A stretch of DNA of 64,000 nt. Source: Pseudaquabacterium inlustre. GTDB taxonomy: Bacteria; Pseudomonadota; Gammaproteobacteria; Burkholderiales; Burkholderiaceae_C. The stretch spans positions 528,635 to 592,634 of the forward strand of contig NZ_JBBUTH010000010.1 in the NCBI RefSeq assembly GCF_038066595.1. The letters are read 5' to 3'. The notes below the pieces were generated by a model. The model made no database searches. It worked only from the letters and a program-made list of their open reading frames with translations, and had not been told where the DNA came from. Below, one piece after another: positions 16,812 to 24,887 of this stretch (position 1 is the stretch's first letter; each line of letters begins with the position of its first letter). The translations under genes and the position numbers were made by a program.

Positions 16812-18890
16812 ATGACCCGCACCCCGCCTCGGCGCCGTGCCGCCGCCCTGCGGCCCCTCTTCCCCATCGGCCCCCTCTTGCCCCTGCTGCTGCTGACGCC
16901 CCTGGCCACCCCGGCGGCCGCGGCCGCCGACAACTGCTGCCTGGCCACCACCACCGACTTTCCCAAGGTGGGCGGCAATCTCGGCAACCAGAACTACAGC
17001 GCCCTGTCCAAGATCCACAAGGGCAACATCGGCCAGCTGGGTGCGGCCTGGCTGACCAGCCTGGAAGGCGGCGCCAAGTCGGGCAACAACCAGAGCACCG
17101 CGGTGGCCGTGGACGGCGTGCTCTACATCGAGACGGCGCAAGGCCGCGTGCACGCGGTGGACGGCAAGACCGGCGCCGTGAAGTGGAGCTACAACCCCGG
17201 CCGCGGCGGCCAGACGCGGCGCGGTGTGGCCGTGGGTGGCGGCAAGGTCTACACGCTGACCACCGGCAACTACGTCATCGCGCTCGACCAGGCCACCGGC
17301 CAGGTGGTGTGGGAGCGCCAGCACAACGGCTACGGCAACATCGCCAAGGTGGCCGTGGTCTACCACGACGGCATGGTCTACGTGGGCACCAACGACGGCA
17401 ACCGCGGCGCGGCGCTGGCCTTCCACGCCAGCAACGGCGATCTGGCCTGGCACTTCTTCGGCACCGCAGCCCCGGGCACCATCGGCGGCGACACCTGGGA
17501 GGGCGACACCTACCTCACCGGTGGCGCGACACCGTGGATCCACCCGGCCATCGATCCGCAGCTCAACACCGTGTACTGGACCTTCGGCAATGTGCGCGCG
17601 GGCTCCTCGCAGAACGGCGCCAGCCGCGGCGGCCAGAACCTGTTCGGCAACTCGCTGGTGGCCATGGACGCCAAGACCGGCGCCTACAAGTGGCATTTCC
17701 AGTCGGTGCACCACGACATCTGGGACATGGACAACGTGATGGCCCCGGTGCTGGCTGACATCACGGTGAACGGCGCGGCGCGCAAGGCCGTGGTCTACGG
17801 CAGCAAGACCGGCATGCACTACGTGCTGGACCGTGCCACCGGCGTGCCGATCAACCCGGTGGACGAGCGTCCGGTGCCGCAGGACGCGCGCCAGAAGACC
17901 TGGCCCACCCAGCCCTATCCGCGTGGCGGCTCGTTCGTGCCCACCTGCCCCACCACCGACGGCCCGGCCCGCGCCGTGCCCAACTTCAAGCAGGGCTGCC
18001 TGTTCACGCCGCACTGGGACGAGCCCATCCTCACCTTCCCCGGCCAGGGCGGCGGCGCCGACTGGAACCACCAGTCGTTCAGCCACACCACCAAGCTGAT
18101 CTACACCGGCGTGGGCTATGTGGCGGTGGCGCACTCGCTCACCGAGGCCAGCAACGGCCTGCGCCCGCTGGGCACGCCGATGTCGGGCGGCGTGGTGGCG
18201 GTGAACCCGGCCACCAACACCGTGGCCTGGCGCAAGGCGCTGCCGTGGTCGGTGGCGCATGGCAATGGCATCCTCAGCACGGCCAGCAACCTGCTGTTCA
18301 TGGGCCAGCCCGATGGCACGCTGCTGGCGATGGATGCGCTCAATGGCCGCGATCTGTGGAAGTTCCAGACCGGCGCGGCCATCAATGCCAGCCCGATCAG
18401 CTATCAGATCGACGGCGAGCAGTACATCGCGGTGTTTGCCGGCGGCTCGGGCCTGCCCTTCGCCGATGCGCCGCGCGGTGACTACCTGTGGGCCTTCAAG
18501 CTGGGCGGCACCGTGGCCCCACTGCCCGCGCCCAAGCCGCCCGCGCTGCGCCGTGACATCACCGCCGCCGCGGTGGAGGGCAGCGTGGTGAACAACACCA
18601 TCGTGCTCAACCGCAGCTACAGCAACGGCACGGTGAGCACGGTGGAGCTGGACACCGTGAACGCCATGGCGCCGCAGCACTTGCGTGTGCCGCTGGGCAC
18701 CACGGTGACCTTCAGCAACCCGGCCACCAACACCAAGCCGCACTGCGCCACGCAGTTCTTCGAGGGCCTGTTCAACATCGGTCCGCTGGCCCCGGGCCAG
18801 GTGCAGGCCTACACCTTCAACCAGCGCGGCGAGTTCTTCTTCAACGACTGCACCAGCCCGCGCGCCACGGGCAAGGTGGTCGTTTACTGA
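16812..18890 (+). CDS. secreted PQQ-dependent dehydrogenase-like quinoprotein with cupredoxin-like tail
   Basis: A 692-residue protein. Residues 1-39 are a signal peptide ending in an Ala-rich stretch. Residues about 45-560 form an eight-bladed PQQ propeller with tryptophan-docking repeats (VDGKTGAVKWSYNPGRGG, ALDQATGQVVWER, AMDAKTGAYKWHFQ, AMDALNGRDLWKFQ) and the active-site segment VHHDIWDMDN near residue 300. Residues about 590-692 look like a plastocyanin fold (PLGTTVTFSNPATN, then KPHC and FFFNDC), but the usual second His and Met of a type-1 copper site are missing. It probably oxidises an alcohol or sugar in the periplasm or outside. No haem c motif is present, so electrons need another carrier. 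Confidence 0.82.
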   Translation: MTRTPPRRRAAALRPLFPIGPLLPLLLLTPLATPAAAAADNCCLATTTDFPKVGGNLGNQNYSALSKIHKGNIGQLGAAWLTSLEGGAKSGNNQSTAVAVDGVLYIETAQGRVHAVDGKTGAVKWSYNPGRGGQTRRGVAVGGGKVYTLTTGNYVIALDQATGQVVWERQHNGYGNIAKVAVVYHDGMVYVGTNDGNRGAALAFHASNGDLAWHFFGTAAPGTIGGDTWEGDTYLTGGATPWIHPAIDPQLNTVYWTFGNVRAGSSQNGASRGGQNLFGNSLVAMDAKTGAYKWHFQSVHHDIWDMDNVMAPVLADITVNGAARKAVVYGSKTGMHYVLDRATGVPINPVDERPVPQDARQKTWPTQPYPRGGSFVPTCPTTDGPARAVPNFKQGCLFTPHWDEPILTFPGQGGGADWNHQSFSHTTKLIYTGVGYVAVAHSLTEASNGLRPLGTPMSGGVVAVNPATNTVAWRKALPWSVAHGNGILSTASNLLFMGQPDGTLLAMDALNGRDLWKFQTGAAINASPISYQIDGEQYIAVFAGGSGLPFADAPRGDYLWAFKLGGTVAPLPAPKPPALRRDITAAAVEGSVVNNTIVLNRSYSNGTVSTVELDTVNAMAPQHLRVPLGTTVTFSNPATNTKPHCATQFFEGLFNIGPLAPGQVQAYTFNQRGEFFFNDCTSPRATGKVVVY

Positions 18891-18912
18891 CCCCGACACG
18901 GAGTAGCCAACG

Positions 18913-19704
18913 ATGAACACCTTCCGCACCCCCTTCGCCCTGCTGGCCGGCGCCGCAGCGCTGGCGCTCGGCGCCCCGGCCACTGCGGCCGATGCCACGA
19001 CCAGCGTGCAGGTCACGCAGCTGCAGTTCGTCACCGGCAACGGCCTCACGCTGCAGTGGCTGGACGGCTTCGGCTTCCAGTCGGCCTTCGCCGAATCGCG
19101 CGAGGCCGGCGGCCTGGGCGGCAACAGCCTGCGGGAGCCCGACCCGCTGCTGCCGGCCAGTGGCGCCGCGGCCCAGAGCCTGGCCACGGCCACCGCCCAT
19201 GCGGTGGCCAGCGTCAGCGCCGACGCCGATGGCCGCTCGCTGCTCAGTGCCGGCGCCTGGCGCTTCATCGTCACGCCCGATCTGTCGCAGCCGCACACCG
19301 GCCAGGCTTGGCTGCAGCAGGCCAGCGGCTTCACGTTGTCGGGTGCCGGCCAGGTGACGGTGCTGGTGGACTACACGCTGAGCGTGGCCTCGCCGTTCAG
19401 CGATGGTGGCCACAGCTGGGCCCTGGCGGCACTGACGCTGAATGCCGGCAACCTCGACACCGGCACCAGCTTCAGCGCCGAGCGCCTGCTGGCCTCGCCG
19501 CTGCTGAGCGGCGGCAGCGGCACCGACAGCGGCCGCGTCAGCTTCGTGATCGACGTCGACAACGCGCAGCAGACCGGCTGGTTCAGTCTGCGCAGCAATG
19601 TCGACGTGTCGGCCGCCGCCGCCGTGCCCGAACCGCAGGCCTGGGCGCTGTTTGCGCTGGGCCTGGGAACGCTGCTGCTGGCCGCCCGACGCCGTGGCCG
19701 CTGA
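18913..19704 (+). CDS. PEP-CTERM sorted protein 2
   Basis: A 263-residue secreted protein with signal peptide (residues about 1-26, ATAAD end), a beta-rich body with Ser/Gly/Asp-rich loops, and the sorting tag AVPEPQAWALFALGLGTLLL before RRRGR. The body is not assigned to a family; the regular strand pattern suggests a jelly-roll or choice-of-anchor type domain. It starts 22 bases after the quinoprotein gene with CGGAGTAGCC as ribosome-binding region, so the two are likely co-expressed. Confidence 0.82.
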   Translation: MNTFRTPFALLAGAAALALGAPATAADATTSVQVTQLQFVTGNGLTLQWLDGFGFQSAFAESREAGGLGGNSLREPDPLLPASGAAAQSLATATAHAVASVSADADGRSLLSAGAWRFIVTPDLSQPHTGQAWLQQASGFTLSGAGQVTVLVDYTLSVASPFSDGGHSWALAALTLNAGNLDTGTSFSAERLLASPLLSGGSGTDSGRVSFVIDVDNAQQTGWFSLRSNVDVSAAAAVPEPQAWALFALGLGTLLLAARRRGR

Positions 19705-19732
19705 GCACCTTTCGCCCCTCGAGACCCCGACC

Positions 19733-20392
19733 ATGACCCCGCAGTCCCGCCTCCTGTCCACCCTGGCCGCCGCCACGACGGCCCTGTTCATGCTGGTCAC
19801 GCCGGCCGCCGCCCAGTCGCTGGAGATCGGCGGCCTGACGCTCGATGCACGCGGCTTCGCCGACACGCTGATCGGCAGCCAGGGCGTGTTCGAGACCCCC
19901 GCCGCCTCTGTCGCCCAGGCGCTCACCGGCGCCAGCCTGTCCACCTGGGTGCGCAGCGCCACGTCCGGTGCCAGCGTGGTGCTGGGCTTCAGCGCCTTCC
20001 ATGTGCTGAACGGCGCCGGCGACGATCTGGCGCTGTTCGAGGTGGGGCACGAGGCCTATGAGTACTCGCAGGAAGGCTTTGACAGCCTGTGGGTCACGAT
20101 CAACGGCCAACGCCGGCTGTACTTCACCACCGAGACCACCACCATCGTCGACGACCACAACGTCAACATGACGCGGCTGGACCTCAGTCACTTCGGCGTG
20201 GCCGTGGGCGCCACGGTCGACCGCATCGAGATCGGGCTGGACTACGACACACGCGGATCGCTGCCGCAGCTGCAGTTGGTGGCCGCCATCCACTCGGTGG
20301 CCGCGCCGGTGCCCGAGCCCGGCGCGCTGGTGCTGATGCTGGCCGGCCTGACCGGCGTAGGTGGGGCGGCCTGGCGCCGCCGCCAGCCATGA
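19733..20392 (+). CDS. PEP-CTERM sorted protein 3
   Basis: A 219-residue secreted protein: signal peptide to about residue 28 (PAAAQS), a beta-rich body with DLALFEVGHEAYEYSQEG and an acidic NVNMTRLDLSHFGV section, and the tag PVPEPGALVLMLAGLTGVGG followed by WRRRQP. Like its neighbours it should be cut and anchored by an exosortase. The stop overlaps the start of the repeat protein (ATGA), so the two are translationally coupled. Confidence 0.82.
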   Translation: MTPQSRLLSTLAAATTALFMLVTPAAAQSLEIGGLTLDARGFADTLIGSQGVFETPAASVAQALTGASLSTWVRSATSGASVVLGFSAFHVLNGAGDDLALFEVGHEAYEYSQEGFDSLWVTINGQRRLYFTTETTTIVDDHNVNMTRLDLSHFGVAVGATVDRIEIGLDYDTRGSLPQLQLVAAIHSVAAPVPEPGALVLMLAGLTGVGGAAWRRRQP

Positions 20393-21897
20393 CCCGCCGG
20401 CCGGGTGAGCCGCCGGCGCCAGCGGGTCACGGCCGTTGGCCGCGCCGGCTGGGCGCGCTGGCCCTGGCGGCGCTCACGGCGCTGGCAGGCTGGGCGCCGC
20501 CGGCCGGCGCCCAGTGGCGACCGCCGCGCGCGCGCCCGGTGGCCGTGCCGGTGAACCTGCTGGCGCTGGACGAGCGCCTGCTGCTCAGCGTGGACGATGG
20601 CGAGCATGGTCAGGAACTGTGGATCTTGGACGCACCCGACCGGCCGCCCCACCTGCTGGCCGACATCCGCCCCGGCGCGCTGGGCAGCCATCCGTCTCAG
20701 CCGGTGCGCTTCGGCCGGCAGGCCTGCTTTGCCGCCAACGATGGCGTCAGCGGCTTCGAACTGTGGTGCACCGATGGCACGGCCGGCGGCACGCGCCGCG
20801 TGGCCGACATCCGCCCCGGCCCCGACGACAGCGTGCCCAGCGCGTTGACGCCGCTGGCCGAGCGCCTGCTCTTCGTGGCTGATGACGGTCGTCATGGTTT
20901 CGAGTTGTGGACCAGCGACGGCACCGAGGGCGGCACCCGGCTGCTGAAGGACCTGAACCCCGGTGCCGCGGGCAGCAACCCGCGCGAGCTGGTGCGCGTG
21001 GGCGACCGCGTGTTCTTCGTCGCCGACGATGGCCGGCACGGTGCCGAGCTGTGGGTGACGGATGGCACGCCGGCGGGCACCCGCGCGGTGAGGGACCTGC
21101 GCCCCGGCCCGGTGGGCGCCATGCCGGCGCGGCTGACGGCCGTGGACTCGCAGCTCTTCTTCGTGGCCGATGATGGTCGCCATGGCCCCGAGCTGTGGGT
21201 CAGCGATGGCACGGCCCGCGGCACGCGCTTGGTGCGCGACATCCTGCCCGGTGCCGCGGGCTCGCGCCCGACGTCGCTGGCCGCCTGGAACAAGCGCCTG
21301 TACTTCGCCGCAGACGACGGCCGGCACGGCATCGAGCTGTGGACCAGCAACGGCACGGCGGCTGGCACGCGCCTGGTGCGCGATCTCCACCCCGGCCCCG
21401 GTCACGGCCTGCCGGCCCACCTGACGGCCGCTGCCGGCGGGCTGTTCTTCGCCGCCTCCGACGGCGCCGGCCCGGTACAGCTGTGGCGCAGCGATGGCAG
21501 CGCCGCGGGCACACGGCTCGTGCCGCAACCGATGGCGCCTGCCCAGGCCCGTGCCGCGCTGGCCGCACGTCAGGCCCCGGGGGAGGACGCACCGCGCCAG
21601 ACGGTGCCAGGTGGTGAGGTGCCCAACCGCCTGACCGCCGACGGCTCGCGCCTGCTCTATGCCGCGCTGGACGCCGAATACGGCTACGAGCTCTGGACCG
21701 CCGACGGCAGTGCCGCCGGCGCGCGGCTGCTGGCCGACCTGGCGCCGGGCCCGGCCGACAGCTACCCGCACCAGTTCACGCGGGTGGGCCCACGACTGTA
21801 TTTCGCCGCCGACGACGCGCAAGGCCTCACGACGCTGTGGTGCGAGGAGCCGGATGGCCGCATCCAGGCCGTGCCGCTGCCAAACCGGTCGCGCTGA
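20389..21897 (+). CDS. secreted ELWxxDGT-repeat propeller protein
   Basis: A 502-residue exported protein: N-terminal basic region and hydrophobic segment (about residues 17-42, signal peptide), then tandem 48-residue units with consensus ELWxSDGTxxGTRLVxDLxPG...LFFxADDGRHG. Nine units can be read; seven start exactly 144 bp apart (20614 to 21478), one 22-residue insertion follows, and the last two are again 144 bp apart. Such repeats occur in secreted beta-propeller-like proteins of unknown role. It closes the quinoprotein/PEP-CTERM block. It has no PEP-CTERM tag itself. Confidence 0.8.
   Translation: MTRRPGEPPAPAGHGRWPRRLGALALAALTALAGWAPPAGAQWRPPRARPVAVPVNLLALDERLLLSVDDGEHGQELWILDAPDRPPHLLADIRPGALGSHPSQPVRFGRQACFAANDGVSGFELWCTDGTAGGTRRVADIRPGPDDSVPSALTPLAERLLFVADDGRHGFELWTSDGTEGGTRLLKDLNPGAAGSNPRELVRVGDRVFFVADDGRHGAELWVTDGTPAGTRAVRDLRPGPVGAMPARLTAVDSQLFFVADDGRHGPELWVSDGTARGTRLVRDILPGAAGSRPTSLAAWNKRLYFAADDGRHGIELWTSNGTAAGTRLVRDLHPGPGHGLPAHLTAAAGGLFFAASDGAGPVQLWRSDGSAAGTRLVPQPMAPAQARAALAARQAPGEDAPRQTVPGGEVPNRLTADGSRLLYAALDAEYGYELWTADGSAAGARLLADLAPGPADSYPHQFTRVGPRLYFAADDAQGLTTLWCEEPDGRIQAVPLPNRSR
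20614..21897 (+). repeat. tandem 144-bp coding repeat
   Basis: The (E/Q)LW codon triplet of each unit starts at 20614, 20758, 20902, 21046, 21190, 21334 and 21478 (exact 144-bp spacing), then at 21688 and 21832. Units keep the GxELWxxDGT core but differ elsewhere, so the repeat is old at the base level yet length-constrained, as expected for one propeller blade per unit. Confidence 0.85.
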
Positions 21898-21925
21898 GCG
21901 TCTGCGCAGCAGGACAGCGCCGCGC

Positions 21926-22708
21926 TCAGGCGGCGCGGCGGAACAGCGCGGAGCCGCTGCTGGCCTGACCCACCTGGGCGGCCGTGTTCATCAGCGTGGG
22001 GCCCAGGGCCAGCATGCGCTCCTCGGTCAGGCGGATCAGCGGACCGGCGATGGTGACCACGCCGATCACCTGGCCGCGCGGATCGCGCACGGCCGCCGCC
22101 ATCGCCGTCATGGCCGGGGCGAACACCTCGTTGATGACCGAGAAGCCGCGGCTGCGCGCCAGCTTCAGGTGCGCCAGCAGCGCCTTCACGGTGGTGGGCG
22201 CCTTGGGGCCGAAGTCTTCGGGCTTGCCGAAGCCCTGGCGCGCCACGCGCTGCAGCGCCTCCTCGTCGGTCATGGTGGCCAGCCAGGCATGGCCAGCGGC
22301 GCTGCACGACAGCTGCACCGACAGGCCCATGTCGGGGTCGTAGCGCAGGCCGCTGCGCGCGCCCTGGGCCTTGGCCACGAAGATCAGTGCATCGCCATCC
22401 ACCACGGCCAGGCGCACCAGCTCACCGGCCTCGGCCGCCAGCTGGTCCAGCAGGGGCTGGGCGATGTCGGTGATGCCGGTGCTGCTGAGGAAACTCAGGC
22501 CCATGGCCACCAGCTTGATGGTCAGCACGTACTCGCCATGGCTCTGATCCTGGCGCACATAGCCCAGGCGGATCAGCTCGGCCAGCAAACGGTGCGTGGC
22601 GCTGAGCGGCAGGCCCAGTGCCGTGGACACCGACGACAGCGAGCAGCCCTGCGGATGGGCCACCAGATGCTCCAGCAGCATGAAGCTGCGCTCGGTTTGT
22701 CCGCTCAT
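21926..22708 (-). CDS. IclR-family transcriptional regulator
   Basis: A 260-residue regulator. Residues about 5-65 are the winged helix (TERSFMLLEHLVAHPQGCSLSSVSTALGLPLSATHRLLAELIRLGYV); the IclR effector domain follows with a conserved FVAKAQG...RYDPDMGLSVQLSCSAAGHAWLA region. The start MSGQTERS was chosen because the longer frame crosses the divergent promoter. It is divergent from the TRAP/dehydroquinase operon, and a 17-bp palindrome at 22789-22805 lies between them. IclR relatives often respond to aromatic or hydroaromatic acids (PcaR, PobR, QsuR types), which fits a quinate/shikimate-type operon. Confidence 0.88.
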   Translation of the reverse strand: MSGQTERSFMLLEHLVAHPQGCSLSSVSTALGLPLSATHRLLAELIRLGYVRQDQSHGEYVLTIKLVAMGLSFLSSTGITDIAQPLLDQLAAEAGELVRLAVVDGDALIFVAKAQGARSGLRYDPDMGLSVQLSCSAAGHAWLATMTDEEALQRVARQGFGKPEDFGPKAPTTVKALLAHLKLARSRGFSVINEVFAPAMTAMAAAVRDPRGQVIGVVTIAGPLIRLTEERMLALGPTLMNTAAQVGQASSGSALFRRAA

Positions 22709-22788
22709 GTGCGTCGTCTCCCGGCCCGCCCACGGGCCTTGTCCAAGGTGCCGCCCAGTGTATAGCGCAGCAAGAAAGAAATTACTTA

Positions 22789-22805
22789 TTGGAAAAGTTT
22801 TCCAA
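22789..22805. promoter_or_regulatory. IclR operator candidate before the TRAP operon
   Basis: TTGGAAAAGTTTTCCAA is a perfect 17-bp palindrome in an AT-rich patch between iclR and dctP. Its core TGGAAAAGTTTTCCA differs symmetrically at two positions from the E. coli IclR consensus and resembles the site at 14970. Its place between divergent genes suggests control of both. Confidence 0.65.
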
Positions 22806-22923
22806 TTCATTTAGAGTCGATTGCATGACGTCGACCGCCGTACGTTCGCACGCCCGGCGTCCGGGCGTGGCGCGGAGAGTCCGTCGCCATCGCCAACACC
22901 CCACACCCATCGGGAGACAAGCC

Positions 22924-23937
22924 TTGAACCATCCACTGCTGCGCCGCACGGCGCTTGCCCTGGCCACCGTCACTGCACTCGGCGGCGCTGCGCAGGCCCA
23001 GACCACGCCCGAGCGCACCCTCCGCTTCGGCCACCTGAACAACGCCGATCACCCGGTGAGCTTCGGCGTCAAGCGCTTCGCCGAGTTGCTGGCCGCCAAG
23101 AGCGGCGGGCGCATGAAGGTGCAGGAGTTCCCGTCGTCGCAACTGGGCAACGAGATGCAGCAGCAGTCGGCGCTTCAGGGCGGCGTGCAGCAGATGTCAG
23201 CACCGGCCACCACCTCGCTGGCCGGCATCGTCAAGGAGTTCGGGCTCATCGACTTCCCGTTCTCTGTGGCCAGCTTCGCGCAGGCCGATGCCTTGCTGGA
23301 CGGCGCCTTCGGCCAGGCCCTGCTGGCGCGCCTGCCCGAGAAGGGGCTGGTGGCGCTGGGCTACTGGGACCTGGGCTTTCGCAACGTCACCAACAGCCGC
23401 CGCGCCATCACCAAGCCTGAGGATCTGGACGGCCTGAAGCTGCGGGTGATTCCCAACCCGGTGTTCATCGAGACCTTCAAGGCCTTCAAGGCCAACCCGG
23501 TGCCCATGCCCTTTGCCGAGCTGTACGGCGCGCTGGAGAGCAAGGCTGTCGACGGCCAGGAGAACCCGTTTGCGGTCATCGCATCGAACAAGTTCTTCGA
23601 GGTGCAGAAGCACGTCAGTGCCACCAACCACGTGTACGCCGCCAACATCGTGCTGGTGAGCAAGAAATTCTGGGACCAGCTCACCCCGGCCGAGCAGAAG
23701 TGGATGCACGAGGCCGCTGACGAGAGCCGTGGCTACCAGCGCCAGGTCAGCCGCGCCGCGGCGCAGAAGGCGGTGGGCGAACTGCAGGCCAAGGGCATGC
23801 AGTACAACGAGCTGAGCCCGGCCGAGCAGGCGCGCATGCGCGCGATCGCCAAGCCGGTGACCGAGAAGTTCGCCGCCAGCTACGACCCGGTGCTGGTCAA
23901 GCTCTACAACGACGAACTCGCCAAGGTGCAGAAATGA
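22924..23937 (+). CDS. dctP: TRAP transporter solute-binding protein DctP
   Basis: A 337-residue periplasmic binding protein for C4-dicarboxylate-type or other acid ligands. Starts with TTG: GGGAGACAAGCC gives a good ribosome-binding site, and the residues after it form a clean signal peptide (LLRRTALALATVTALGGAAQA). The mature part has typical DctP features: ELLAAKSGGRMKVQEFPSSQLG, NVTNSRRAITKPEDLDGLKLRV with the conserved ligand Arg, and DGQENPFAVI. The stop overlaps the aroQ start (ATGA). A dehydroquinase in the same operon suggests a quinate, shikimate or dehydroshikimate-type ligand. Confidence 0.88.
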   Translation: MNHPLLRRTALALATVTALGGAAQAQTTPERTLRFGHLNNADHPVSFGVKRFAELLAAKSGGRMKVQEFPSSQLGNEMQQQSALQGGVQQMSAPATTSLAGIVKEFGLIDFPFSVASFAQADALLDGAFGQALLARLPEKGLVALGYWDLGFRNVTNSRRAITKPEDLDGLKLRVIPNPVFIETFKAFKANPVPMPFAELYGALESKAVDGQENPFAVIASNKFFEVQKHVSATNHVYAANIVLVSKKFWDQLTPAEQKWMHEAADESRGYQRQVSRAAAQKAVGELQAKGMQYNELSPAEQARMRAIAKPVTEKFAASYDPVLVKLYNDELAKVQK

Positions 23938-24395
23938 GCGCCACGCCGCTGAACATCCTGGTGCTGCACGGCCCCAACCTGAACCTGTTCGGCCGCCGCG
24001 AGCCGCACATCTACGGCCACACCACGCTGGCGCAGATCAACGAGCGCCTGGCCGCGCTGGCCGAGACGCTCGGTGTGCGCCTCACCACCCTGCAGAGCAA
24101 CCACGAGGGCGCGCTGATCGACTGCCTTCACCAGCACATCGACACCGCCCACGGCGCGCTGATCAACCCGGCCGGCCTCACGCAGCACGGCGTGCCGCTG
24201 CACGACGCGATCAAGGCCATGCCCTTCCCGTGCCTGGAGGTGCACATGAGCAACATCGCCGCACGCGAGGCCTGGCGCGCGCACTCCATCATCTCGCCGG
24301 CCGTGCGCGCCACGGTGCAGGGCCTGGGCGTGCACAGCTACCTGGCCGCGCTGGTGGGCCTGGTGGGCCTGCTGCGCGAGACGGCGGCGGCATGA
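23934..24395 (+). CDS. aroQ: type II 3-dehydroquinate dehydratase
   Basis: A 153-residue enzyme converting 3-dehydroquinate to 3-dehydroshikimate, in the shikimate pathway or, in reverse context, quinate catabolism. Motifs: LHGPNLNLFGRREPHIYG (with the catalytic Tyr27 and Arg22), LQSNHEGALID, INPAGLTQHGVPLHDA and EVHMSNIAAREAWR with the catalytic His. It is inserted between the genes for the TRAP binding protein and small permease with ATGA overlaps on both sides, which argues for a catabolic role on an imported hydroaromatic acid and not for aromatic amino-acid synthesis. Confidence 0.92.
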   Translation: MSATPLNILVLHGPNLNLFGRREPHIYGHTTLAQINERLAALAETLGVRLTTLQSNHEGALIDCLHQHIDTAHGALINPAGLTQHGVPLHDAIKAMPFPCLEVHMSNIAAREAWRAHSIISPAVRATVQGLGVHSYLAALVGLVGLLRETAAA

Positions 24396-24886
24396 CGCGC
24401 GCCGTCCGCGCACTCGACCTGCTGGGCGCCGCCTGCCTGGCCGTGATGGTGGTGCTGGTGGCCGGCAACGTGCTGTTGCGCTATGTGTTCAACAGCGGCA
24501 TCACGGTCAGCGAGGAGCTGGCGCGCTGGCTCTTCGTGTGGCTGACCTTCCTGGGTGCCATCGCGGCGCTGGCCGACGAGGCCCACATGGGCAGCGACAT
24601 GCTGCTCGACCGGCTGGGCCCGCGCGGCCGGCGCGCGCTGCAACTGGCCGCCACGCTGCTGATGCTGGCCACGGCCGTGCTGCTGCTGCAGGGCGCCTGG
24701 CAGCAGACCCGCATCAACTGGGACGTGCAGGCCCCGGTCAGCGGCGCCTCGGTGGGCTGGTTCTATGCCAGCGGCGTGGTCTTCGGCCTGGGCGCCATGG
24801 CCTGCCTGCTGCGCCGCCTGTTGCGCCTGCTGCGCGGCCTGCCGGTGGGTCTGCCACCGGGTGACGTGATGCTGAGGGACTCCTGA
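24392..24886 (+). CDS. dctQ: TRAP transporter small permease DctQ
   Basis: A 164-residue inner-membrane protein with four hydrophobic helices. The conserved DctQ elements are NVLLRYVFNSGITVSEELARWLFVW, followed by TFLGAIAALADEAHMGSDML. It pairs with the large permease encoded one base after its stop. ATG overlaps the aroQ stop, so the four genes dctP-aroQ-dctQ-dctM are almost certainly one coupled operon. Confidence 0.9.
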   Translation: MTRAVRALDLLGAACLAVMVVLVAGNVLLRYVFNSGITVSEELARWLFVWLTFLGAIAALADEAHMGSDMLLDRLGPRGRRALQLAATLLMLATAVLLLQGAWQQTRINWDVQAPVSGASVGWFYASGVVFGLGAMACLLRRLLRLLRGLPVGLPPGDVMLRDS

Positions 24887-24887
24887 C

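Noticed and set aside
16935..16942. Vicinal Cys-Cys of the quinoprotein as the methanol-dehydrogenase active-site disulfide
   Set aside because: The pair is at residues 42-43, at the mature N-terminus, not at the roughly residue-100 position of the known ring disulfide.
16686..19334. 882-aa open frame on the minus strand opposite the quinoprotein gene
   Set aside because: Low-complexity His/Arg/Gly/Ala translation mirrors the codons of the real plus-strand genes; GC-rich third positions keep the antisense frame open.
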